A stretch of DNA of 64,000 nucleotides, taken from NCBI GenBank assembly GCA_959347315.1, contig OY365806.1, forward strand, positions 24,969,855 through 25,033,854, read 5' to 3'. Made by a program: the position numbers and the translations under genes. Shown here piece by piece: positions 1 to 11,000 of this stretch (its first letter is position 1; every line of letters begins with the position of its first letter). Origin of the DNA: Bimastos eiseni (lineage: Eukaryota > Annelida > Clitellata > Crassiclitellata > Lumbricidae). A model generated the notes under the pieces. It was given only the letters and a program-made list of their open reading frames with translations. It ran no database searches and was not told where the DNA came from.

Positions 1-955
1 AACGAGAATGGACGAGGCAGTTGAACTGCCGCAACCACGAATCTCTTTTAAGTGAATTGCATTGACAGATTCATCGCCACAATTTCCCAGTAGGCCTATA
101 TTTACATGCAGCACACATAGGGTGACATAGCCTATGCCTATACCAACCGTAAGACTGTCCTTTAGCCATGTTTGGGTTGCAAGAGCTCCTGAGCAGATGG
201 CCTTGAAGATGTACGTGGTGTATAAATTCTCATTATAAATAAAAATAGCACAATGCGTTTATCCATCAATGTTTCTAGTAGGCCTACACTCTCTCTTCTA
301 ACACTTGCAGTTAGCAAGAGACTTATAGGCTTATACATGCATAGGCCTAACCATTTAAAATTTTAAGTACATTGTTTTGCTATTATGCATGCAGATGACC
401 CACTACGTACGCCTGTGTAAAAGCGAATTACAGTCAGCAGTACGTATAGGCGGCAGGCCCTACTATCGAGGATAGGGAGATTGAAGAATTGTTTAATAAC
501 TCCATATCACAAGACAGGAAAATCCAACATCGCCAACAGAATTCATCGTATGCCTGGAGTGATCGAGTGATTGATAAAATTAAAAACAATAGAAGATGGA
601 ACTGGGTTTGCGATTCACGACAACAAGATAAACAACTATTGATGTTCGCAGATGCCGTAGACCAGGTTGAAAAAGAGGAAAAATCATCCAGAAAAATTTT
701 GAAATCCTCCAGAAAAAGGCAAAACCGCAGGTCTAAAAATCAACCTTGACAAAACGAAGATAATGAAGTTTGTGCTGAGAGAGAGCAGGAGCCTGCATGG
801 CTGGTGGCAATGGATCAACAATGAGATATATTATGTACTTCGACCATTGAGCTGAGTTGAAAGGTTATGTAACCTTTTCGCTACCGCGGATTGGCCTAAT
901 ATAATTCCTGTGACCGGAGAAATAACTTAAATATGACTAGGGCCTATCTTTATTT
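1..955. other. intergenic, no recognised gene
   Basis: No coding segment is recognisable here. An 86-codon open frame at 489-749 is lysine/arginine rich, matches nothing I know and has no convincing splice context. Several copies of the short palindrome TAGGCCTA occur, as in the rest of the window. Confidence 0.5.
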
Positions 956-984
956 TTCAGAAAGAACTCAGAAGCCATAGTAAC

Positions 985-1690
985 ATAACCAGAAAGTTAT
1001 TTGTCCTGAATGTTTTTTGTCCCGAATGTTTTTTGTCCCGAATGTTGTTTGTCCTGAATGATATTTGTCTTGAATGTGTCTTGTCCTGAATGTCATTTGT
1101 CCTGAATGTAATTTGACCCAAATGTAATTTTGCCCGAATGTAATTTGGACTGAATGTTATCTGTCCTGAACTTTACTTGTCCTGAATGTTATTTGTCCAG
1201 AATGTCATTTGTCTTGAATGTTACATGTCCTGAATGCTATGTGTCCTGATGTTATATATATTGTCCTTAATGTTATTTGTCCTGAATGTAATTTGCCTAG
1301 GCCTAAGTGTTATTTGGCCTGAATGTTAATTGTCCTGAAAGTTACTTGTCCTGAAAGTTATTTGTCCTAAATTTCATTTGCGCTCTGCAGGGCCATACCG
1401 AGCTATAACTGTGCCCTGTGCCTATAGCTTATTGCGCCCTCTGCGTAGCATCAATTTGGCGCCCCCACATTTTGAAAATAGTGCATTTTATGAAATAATA
1501 AGTTATTCCATCCTGAAATTCGCGCCCTTTCCACATTTGCGCCCGGGGTCTAGGTCCTCTGACCCCCCCTCGATACGGCCCAGTTTGTACTGAATGTTAT
1601 TTGTCCTTAATGTTATCTGCCCTGGACGTTATCTGTCCTAAATTGCACTTGTTCTGAATGTTAATCCTAAATGTCAATTTGTCCTTCATT
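985..1690 (+). repeat. degenerate tandem repeat, unit about TGTCCTGAATGTTATT
   Basis: About 25 imperfect copies of a 16-17-bp unit with consensus close to TGTCCTGAATGTTATT run from about 985 to 1,380 and resume at about 1,586-1,690. The array is interrupted by a MITE-like insertion at 1,390-1,581. Copies differ by many substitutions (tcctgaatg, cccgaatg, cttgaatg), so the array looks old. Confidence 0.8.
1390..1581. mobile_element. MITE-like insertion with 13-bp inverted ends
   Basis: The left end reads GGGCCATACCGAG and the reverse complement of the right end reads GGGCCGTATCGAG, a 13-bp inverted repeat with two mismatches. The element splits the surrounding tandem array, so it inserted after the array formed. 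I could not settle a target duplication, so the superfamily is open; the GGGCC start would suit PIF/Harbinger. It has no coding capacity. Confidence 0.5.
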
Positions 1691-1800
1691 GCAGTCAAAT
1701 AGCAGAGTCCACGGAGCGCCAGTCTCATTATCTTCATCGTTTATATTGTAATCGCCGTCGCTGTCTTGCTACGCACGATCATCGTCTTCATTATTACATG

Positions 1801-2103
1801 CAGGGGTGTAACAAGTGGTGGTGGTAGGGGGCACCGGCCCCCAGATTCAAAACGGGGAGGCAAAGCCCCCCAGCTTTAGTGCTCAGTGCCCCCCATGTGT
1901 CCCCCAAATCGGTTCTTGTCTATATTTCTCCAATAGCTTTTTAGATGACTTTTGTTAAGATAATTTGTGCCCCCCCCCCATTTGTCAAACTTCTGGGGGT
2001 CAAAATTCAAAAAGTGGGGGGAGCAAAAAAATTTGTTTCCGCTTCGCGCAATATTTTTCAAATTATGCCCCCCCCCACTTTTTAAAACCTTGTTACACCT
2101 CTG
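1801..2103. mobile_element. hAT-like MITE, 303 bp
   Basis: The ends are CAGGGGTGTAACAAG and, reverse complemented from the right, CAGAGGTGTAACAAG (14 of 15 identical). The 8-bp flanks are attacatg (1,793-1,800) and atcacatg (2,104-2,111), 7 of 8 identical. CAG-type termini with 8-bp duplications are the hallmark of hAT transposons. The interior has runs of C and TG-rich sequence and no transposase, so it is non-autonomous. Confidence 0.75.
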
Positions 2104-2111
2104 ATCACATG

Positions 2112-3355
2112 TGATCACTGATCAGCATCAGCTCCAACTATTCGCTCTCTTCATGACTCATTATTCTCATCGACATCATCTCCATTGTCATCATAATCAA
2201 CATAATCGTCAGACTGCAACTATTCTACAACTTCTTTGAGAGTATAGGATTTCTTTTTATTCGTCATATCAGACAAAACCTTTAGAAGTATAAATTGAAG
2301 TGGTCACAATCTATCCCTCCATCTTTATGTCTCTGTCCCTCTGTTACTTACGGAAATCTGGCGAAAACCCAGAGTAAAATTTTGGGGGAAGTTTATAAAA
2401 TCATTGACATCTATACACATAATCTCAGATACCATGAACATTGATTTCCCGTATACTGAGGTCAAAAAGCAAACATCGTAAAAATGCCGGATATATCCGG
2501 TGGTTTAGGTAATAGAATATGTTTTCCTCCGCCGGATATATCCGGGGCTCATGGTAGCGAAAAGGTAGGCTACTAGTCGCTACTGCTGGATTTTCGGTTA
2601 TCATTAAGACGTCAGCGGACAGAATCAACACTGACAATCTGTAGTCTGTGTCGTCAAAGAGCGCGTGCAAGATCTTCGCTGCTTCCGCTTGGTGTTACAA
2701 ATTTAAATTTTATTGGTTAGAAAATTTAAATTATAATTTAAATTATAAGCTGGTTAGTTCGTTCTTTCACAATATAGAGAGGATAATACCTAAATGTTTA
2801 AAGATTCAGTTTTGGTGTAGTTAACGCTTCTCTGAAAGTTATGCATGCATCGTGTTATTCATGCTCGTTTAAGTCTATATAAAATGTTTTAGAATACATT
2901 TTTTCATAACGACTGTGGATGGCCTGGACTTTGCTAATTTTCTTTACATTCTTCGCATCAAGCCGACTACGCTAAATACACTTTTACTAAAAGAATGGCG
3001 AAATTGCACTTAGGGGGGGATTTTTCCACAGTTCATATTGCTGGCATAAACGACAGCACAGACTATATATGCACGGAGGGTACCGTGGCTCGTCATATTC
3101 CTTCATAGACATATGAAGTGACACAAAATAGTAAGTAAGCTTCGTATTTGTCTTAAAACGACCCTAACCCTAGCACTAACCCTAAACGACCCTCACAACG
3201 CCTAAGGCTAAGCTGACCATAACTGACCCTTGCTATGCAACAGGAAAGAGCATTTGAGAGAGTATGCCACTATTAGTAATCCCCGTGCCTCGAAAAATGA
3301 TACTAAATATATGTTGTTGAGAAATACCCCAAACTGCGATTTTGCCAAGAAATGA
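2112..3355. other. intergenic, no recognised gene
   Basis: No gene is recognised. It contains the 14-bp palindrome CCGGATATATCCGG twice (about 2,489 and 2,542) and a short telomere-like stretch (CCCTAACCCTAGCACTAACC) near 3,162-3,195. Short open frames here have no family resemblance. Confidence 0.5.
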
Positions 3356-3362
3356 ACATAAA

Positions 3363-4032
3363 TATAAGCTGGATCAATGAAAATGATCATATATCTAAGT
3401 AGAAGCTGGATTTATGAAATGAATTATACTGTTTTGAGACATTTCTGCATTTTTCTTGAGTACATTGTTTGCATTAAATTTTTGAGACGCTAAAACCATA
3501 AATTACCTTTAGCGTATTTTTTATTACCTTGTGTACTTGTGGTGTATTTTGGCGTAATTAATTATTTCCTTCATGACATCATATATTTTGTAAGTAGGAA
3601 CTGGATTGACGATAATAAGTATGCTTAAATGGAAGCTGGATTGATGAAAGAATTTTAAAAGTGTGTTTTAGAGTATTCAATTAGACACAATGTTGATGAG
3701 AAATTCTAATAGATTTCATCATTTTGTCATCAAACTTCTAATTATGCATGATATTTTCTTCGATCTAGCTTCCATTCATGCATATTTCTCTTTGTCGATC
3801 CAGCTTTCATTTAAGTATAGTTCTTTTCATCAATCCAGCTTCCATTTAGGTATGTTTCATTTCATCAGTCGGGTTGTTGCGCGCGTAAATAGCCTTGTTT
3901 ACATTGATTCCATCATAACGACATTCTCGCATCAATTAGAGATGATATTTTCATCGATCCAGTTTTCATTTAAGCATGATGTCTTTCGTTAATCACATTA
4001 TACTTTTTAATCGATCCCGCCTCCGTTTAATC
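3363..4032. mobile_element. fold-back element built of inverted 30-bp units
   Basis: The left half carries units resembling AAGTAGAAGCTGGATTGATG (about 3,363, 3,395, 3,591 and 3,627). The right half carries the same unit inverted, e.g. TTCATCAATCCAGCTTCCAT (about 3,757, 3,795, 3,824, 3,948 and 4,006). The arrangement is that of a fold-back DNA element with repeated arm units around a non-coding centre. Two more units lie at about 5,845-5,910 in the first intron of the downstream gene, so the unit is dispersed. The exact ends are not determined. Confidence 0.6.
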
Positions 4033-4189
4033 TACCGTTGGACATCTATTCAAGCCAAACAATAAAATATGTTAAAATGCACTTGATTGAAGCACCATGA
4101 TATAATAAAATACACTTTTACCAAGTCCTTCATTACAGCTGCCTGTTTGAACAAGTGCCACTTTATTAAAGATTCTCGAGCAAGAATTA

Positions 4190-4502
4190 TGATAGCCCGA
4201 AACATAAATCTGTTAAATAGGCACTCTTTTTATCTCAGAGTTAGAGATGCAACCTGCGCTCTAACCAATATAGGCAACTGGGCCAATATGATCGACAGGC
4301 TGTATCGGACCCACTCTGTGGAATAGTCTTCCCGTCCATAAGCAGAACACGTTATATCTTGAGACATTTAAATCAAAACTCAAGACCTGCCCTTTTAGAC
4401 GATCATGTGACTCTGGACAGTTAGCTTTAAGAACTCTTATATGGTGCCCTTTCCTTTGGCCTCGGCCAAGCTATGACACTATAGAATTCTTATTATTATT
4501 GG
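4190..4502 (+). mobile_element. decayed LINE 3' end
   Basis: The frame from 4,316 reads LWNSLPVHKQNTLYLETF and continues with FKSKLKTCPF. This is the typical C-terminal tail of non-LTR retrotransposon reverse transcriptases of the CR1/L2/RTE kind (family knowledge: LWNSLP...FKxxLK). Upstream the frame is broken. Downstream the copy ends in a short ATT-repeat tail (TTATTATTATT) near 4,490-4,500, as expected for a LINE 3' end. It is a dead fragment in + orientation. Confidence 0.65.
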
Positions 4503-4964
4503 AGTGAGTAGATTTCAGAAAATGAACAACAGTTCAGCATTGTGTCATTGGTGGGTAGAAAACCCAAACTATATTTGCATAGAGGTCAGTGTTTCAAAAG
4601 TGCCATGTTTTCTAATGGCGACCTTTACCTTGACCATAACTGACTCTTACTGACTCTCACAAATGAGTGATGCCAGTAAATTATCCCAATTCTGCATATT
4701 GGTGCGGTTTTCTACCCACCGATGGCAGAATGCCGAACTATGTTGTATATTATCGGAAAGGTACGCGTACAATACTGAATAGTTTGAGTATCAGAAAGTG
4801 CCAATGTAGATCTGAACATTTGCTGATTTAATCAAATTACATTTACGAAAACAAAATATATAAAATTTAGTTATAAAGGGTAGGTATAACCTGTCTATTT
4901 CTGAGATTCAGTTTTCTTGTGTTTGTTATTTGTTAAGACCTTTGATTGTTTTATACCAAAAGAC

Positions 4965-5093
4965 ATGATCAGGACGGAGCCAATGTGGATGGGCTCTCCT
5001 AGCAGTCCCACGAGCCCTGCATCACAGCGTCAACAAACTCCATACCTACCATCGTATTTAATGGGAGAATCCTCTTTCTGCGCATCATCTACT
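4965..5093 (+). CDS. NUP35: Nup35 exon 1 (residues 1-43)
   Basis: Starts at ATG 4965, the first ATG after an in-frame stop at 4902-4904, and ends before the donor GTAAGA. It encodes [18 protein letters not shown] and later [11 protein letters not shown], the conserved Nup35 N-terminus. It ends in phase 0. An upstream 5'UTR exon is likely but not identifiable. Confidence 0.9.
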
Positions 5094-8000
5094 GTAAGAA
5101 TTGCAATAATCTTACAAAACAAGCGATAAATATTTTTCATAACTCTAGATAGCCTAATTGAAAAGCAGATTGTCTTAAGTTTGTAAGCTAGCTAACCCAA
5201 TCAACACAAAAGGTTGGAAACCTGTTTTGATGACATGCAGTGTACTGCATCAGCACAGCAGATGGAACATCAATATGGCCTTAAGGGATACATATAGTTA
5301 GCTGGTTTTTTTTGCATAATTAAACTGCAGAAAGTATTCCAAATGACAATTAAAAGAATTGCAATACTCCCTGTGACTTATTACCCTGGGCATATTTTCC
5401 ATGCTTGGGCAAATTTTCATTTTGCAAATTCGATTAATGGCACGATTCCCTATTTGCTGCATTCTGTTAATTCATCACAATTAAGCTCATTGTTGCTATG
5501 AACTTCACACATTTTTGTTGAGATCAATTGGTCAAACTGTAATTTCAGTTGATGAGTTATTTCTATTGTAGATATTGGCAATATTGGTTGGTAAATTAAT
5601 ATCTTCTCAATGCTGTTATTTGGTATGAACTTTATGTTGTGGGGCCATTTGAGTAATGGATAACGTACTGGCCTGCAGAGCAGAGGAATCAGGTTCAAAT
5701 CCTGTTTCCCCTAAGTTTGAGTTGTCTTTCGTTCGCTGGGCAGTGGCATTGGTTAAATCAGATGTATAATATGATGGGCTCTTTGTTTGGCTGCTATACA
5801 GTTATATTTGATACAAAGGATCCTTTTTGATCTCTATTTTAATTCTTTGCTTCAATAGAAGCTGTACTGATAAAAGATTTGCTTCAATAGAAATTGGATT
5901 GATGAAAATAATTCTTTACTTACCGTATATACTCGCGTATAAGTCGAGAAATTTAATGCTATTTCAGGACGACGAAAACGGTATTCGACTTATACGCGAG
6001 ACGCGAAATAAATCGAAGATTTTCGGACGGCCAAATGCGCATGCGTTATGAACACGAACTCAAAACTCAAACCCTTAGATGTCTGGTTACTTTAACACCT
6101 ATTTCACAATAAATCACATCACAGTTCCACAAATTACTCACTACACACAATTAAAATCGAAAAGTAATTTTTTAAATAAGTTTATTGTATACTTGTACCA
6201 TAGTATTCTATTAGAAAACTTATGTTTTGAGGTTAGTGAAGTGGGAACACTTACAGATACTTTCCCCAGTGAGTGATTTGAAGAAAAAGCGAGCCTCCTA
6301 CAAAACTGGTTTCAAGTTAAAAGTTTAGTATGCTGAACTGCATAGAAATTTGAATGCCTTACTTACTACATTGCTTACACAAACCTGTGGCAGTGAACGG
6401 ATGTCATCCATTTGTATTCACATGTTGGTTGTTTATATTATTTTGTATGAGTTTAAAACACAAGTTTATTAGATTTTGTATACAGAAAATTTCTAATCAC
6501 TGCTAAATTTCGTCATAACTCGTTTTGAGTTGATGGATTCGACATATATGCGAGTCATCGATTTTGGAAGTTATTTTTGTCAAAAAATTACACTTCCAAC
6601 TTATACGTGAATCGACTTATACTCGATTATATACGGTAGATAGATTTTGCATTGATGGAATGAATAAATATTTACATACCACAAAGACACATTTTAATTC
6701 AAATGACTTTTTTTACTATCCTAAGGCATGTGTTTGTAATCTTGTAAATGATTTATTAGCTTGTGTCAACTACATCTGCATGTTATATGACTTCGTTTTA
6801 TACACGGTCATTCTGTTAACGAACTTAAGGCATTTAGGTGGTACAAAAGGGGGGAGAATTGGCTATGGGTAGATGTTCTACTAAAAAAATTGTGATTAAA
6901 ATGTCCAGTGGTTAATCCACAAATGATGTTTATCTGATATACATACATACCGAGATGACCTATTGTACAAAGTATTCCACATGGCATAAAGGGGGAATGT
7001 AAATATGGCTGGGAATTATTTAATTATGTCGATGCTGGTAGTGCTTGCAATTATTGTTCTTGTGCCAAAATCTATTTCTCACCTTGAAATTGCAACGAGC
7101 ACTTGTCGGCTTTGTGAATCGCAAAATGTATATATTGCTGTATGGTACATGATTCTAGAAGTTAATTTAGCAATATCCTGAGTATATCAAAAGGAGTAAT
7201 GTATTTTAACTATATGCCGGTATAGTGTCAAAAAAATTTTACAAGTCTAAATTTACAAGGTTTTGCATGTTGTGGAATTTCAGAAGTATTTTGAGTTGAA
7301 CCTACAGTTGGATGCCATTTAGGCAATTATGAAGTGTTAGTCTTTTGAGTGCAATTCAGACTGCAAGTTATTTCTCTGTATGTTGGGGTCTTTACCGATC
7401 AAAAATGAGTACAGAAATAGATAAAATTTATGTGTTACATATCATATGTATAAATGTATCTAATTGAAATTTGTGTTTTATTTATTTGCTAATGTTTTGA
7501 TCAGCCAACTGCAAAACCATGGACCAAAGCAACGAGTTCAAATGCACGTTCATTATCACGTTCGACATCTAACCGCAGTGGATACCTCAACAACTCCAGG
7601 ACTAGCTTTTATGAAAAGTAATTATATTCAGAGCTAATGAGTAGATTTTCATGATTTGAATGTCTTCTAATACTTTTAAATTTGGTATTTTTATCTGATG
7701 AGTCTTCAGGGGTGGCTGTTTATGCTCAGAGCTGTCCTTGTGAGTGTGTTTCGGGTTGACTATTACCGCTGCATAATATGACATTGGCAGTTGATGAGGC
7801 CAATAGAAGTCCTTTTATTAGGGCTTGAATCGTACATGCAGTTCTATGGGGAAATTTCAACTGTAGGGCATACCTGAGAAATTCTGTGGCAATATATAAC
7901 CATAATATACGATAGGGACCATGTATGCATGTTGTGGCAATTGATGTGCTTGGAAACACATATGCTATAGACTATGTCTCTTTATGCAGTTGGGACAATT

Positions 8001-11000
8001 AATCTGTTTCAGGGTCTATGGCACATAAGATAGATGCAGTCATTACCTAGGTATCTCAAACGTGACATTTATGCTTTCTAAGAACTGTAGCATGAAATTT
8101 TGTGTAATTATAAAAGTGGAATTTATGTTTTATAACAACTGGTTTTGTGAATTTTTTGGCATAAGTTTACTAAATTGTCATTTTGTGCTTGATAAAAATT
8201 ATGATTTAAATATTTTATGTAATGTAATACAGTATAATAATAATAATCTTCGTTTAATTTCAAATTGACAAACCCTAATACATATCACATGTATAAATGT
8301 CTTAATAAAATGGCATTTCTGGCTTTTTATATGAATATTGTGTAAGATATGTTTATGTATTGTAATAAAACAGTAGAATGGAGTGGGACAACTGTGCTAT
8401 TTTAAGTTTTCATTTGCTATGAATTATTGGCTAACGATACATGTATATTTCTTTTGTTTTTGTAGAGAGGCTGAGTGTCGATCGGTGCGAAGAAGAAATG
8501 GTCCTCCCCCGGTGAAAACGCTGGATGAAAGTTTCTCCACAGCAGTTAACCCAGCTGCTAAAAGAATGGTATTTATGCAAGTTATCTTCCTAGTTTTAGC
8601 TTCTTCATTCTTTCCTGCTAATTGACCTCTCAAAGATCAATGTTATACAATTATTATGTTTCTAAATTACCATGTGTGATTAATGCCTGTTTTCATTGTT
8701 CTCTTAGCTGTTGAAAAACTTGTAAATTTCTTACTCAGTGCAATTTATGCTGTTGTGATTTCCAGAACTAATAATCATTCTTGCTACAAAAATTAAAATC
8801 TTACACTCAGTACGCTAAGAAATAGACAGCAAGTTAAGGATGTCACAAATAATAAAATATAAGATACCATGTCTAGCAGCTGTGACTTGCACATGAAACC
8901 TGAAAGTTGGCATTGCAGTAGTCAATTACATCTAAGCGATGCTTGGCAATGCAGATAAGCCTGAATGTTGGTAACGTAAAGCTCACTGGAAACACAACAG
9001 GAAGTCTTGACACATTCCAACCGTCCTTGCTAATCCATGTAAAAAGATGTAAATTTCCAGGATTGAAATCTTGAGAAATTGTGAGGCATGCACTGCAAGC
9101 TGATGAACATGGATGACATTTGCTAACTGGATGATAATCAAGATAATTATACTCACTTTAAAACATAAAAATTACCCTTTGCAGTTTTTTTGTCGAAACT
9201 GGAATGACTTTTGAAGTTAGAAATAAAACATTTCAACTGCCTTGCTATGGATCAACTATATCTGAAAATGTGTTGAGGTTATTTCAATTGCAGAATGCAT
9301 GGTTTTTATATTTTTTAAGAAAATCAAGTTATGCACAATATATGTTTTTCATCATTAGAGGCTTACAATTGTTCAGGAAATGATATGATAAGGATGACAA
9401 TAGATGGACCTCTTAATGCATGACTTAACTCATTCTTGGTATTTCAAATGTTAAGTTTGGAAATTGCTTTGGCTGAATTTAGCAATTTTGGAACATATAA
9501 GCATTTATCGGTTTGACAGAAAAAGGACATTCAGATCAGCAGAGCCTTGAAAGACATTTAGTTTGAGACTCCGGGCATTAAGACTAAAGATATTTGCGAC
9601 TGATAATTCTAATGGGTCAGACTCAGTTTGAATGATGACATTAACTGGTTTGTTATAGGATGAAGTCAATTGTTCTGATCCAAACGACTCTTTTGGTCCT
9701 CTGTCAATGGTTGGCAGTCTTCAACAGCAGCAATCAAAATCAGGTAGCACCATATGAATAGTTGTCGGTTGGCAGATTGACCTGATCTCAATCTGGTTGG
9801 ATGTTGACTTGACTTCTGTAGCAAATTATGATGTTGACTGAGTTCATTTGGTGTGACTATTAATTGATTGATGACGTACTCAATATGATGTCATCTTTTC
9901 TGAAAGTTCTATAAGTTGTGGTTTGTTTTACACAAAGGTTTTTTTTTAGATTTACAAAAAATTGAATTGGTTATTTTTCTGCAACTGTCGAAACAAAGAA
10001 GCCGTATTGAGTCGCATTTATTTAACGTGAAACTAAGTATTTCTATTTCTAGGCTCACGATAGCTTTGCATGGCAGATAAATTCCAAAATAATGTTAAAT
10101 TTCAATGAGTTTTTGCTAACAATGACCACATTGTTGCAGTCATTGTTAGTCTAGCATCCTAGCCCCATAATCTGTATGGGTGCAACCTATATATAGGCTT
10201 TAAAAAAATCCACGGTGGCATCAAATTGACTTATAGAAAGCAGTGACTTATAGTTCTGAAAATATAATGACGATGCTATAGGACACTATTCAGTAGACTA
10301 GATTAGTAATGAAGGACTTTTTCAATGAATGACTTTTTATTTGTGTGTTAAAAGTTGATTGACTCTGTATCTCCTTTAGGCTTGAATTAATCCCTCTCAA
10401 TGGAGGGGTCAGCCACACGGATCCTTCTTCTCCACTTTAGCCTGTCACGAGTGTCTTCGTTTTGCAATTTTACAGTCTTCAGGTCATTTTGTATCATATC
10501 TTCCCATCGGTTCTTCTGCTGTCCCCAACTGCGTCATCCATTGACATCCGCATTCATAATTCTTTTAATGCAGCTTTCGTCCTCTCTACTCATTACATGA
10601 CTGTATCATCTCATTCTGGCCTCTCGTTTTTCCTCGTGATGCATCATCTTTCTGATGTCTTCGCTCCTTTTCTTTTCCCTAAGTGACGCTCCAAGAATCC
10701 ACCTCAGCATTCATAAAAGTTGACTGAATGCATGCTTATAGTGATTTGGATTTTGTATGGACATGTTGTATAGAGTGACACTCTTACAGGTATATGTGGC
10801 ATACTGCACAGGGGTAATCATTCTCTATATAAGCTGATGGCACTGTGTAGATGAGCAGCAGAGCATTACGTGAGTTGCTGTCTTCGGCATGCTTGGATTG
10901 TATCGAAAGAGAGTCATGGGCTGAAGTAATTTGAGGATTTTATAGAAGGTTTGTGGCTGAAGAAATGCATTGAGAGAAGAGACCATGAAGGAAGGAGAGG

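Noticed and set aside
5641..5711. Functional tRNA gene
   Set aside because: A and B boxes are present, but the anticodon arm does not fold well and SINE-like sequence follows.
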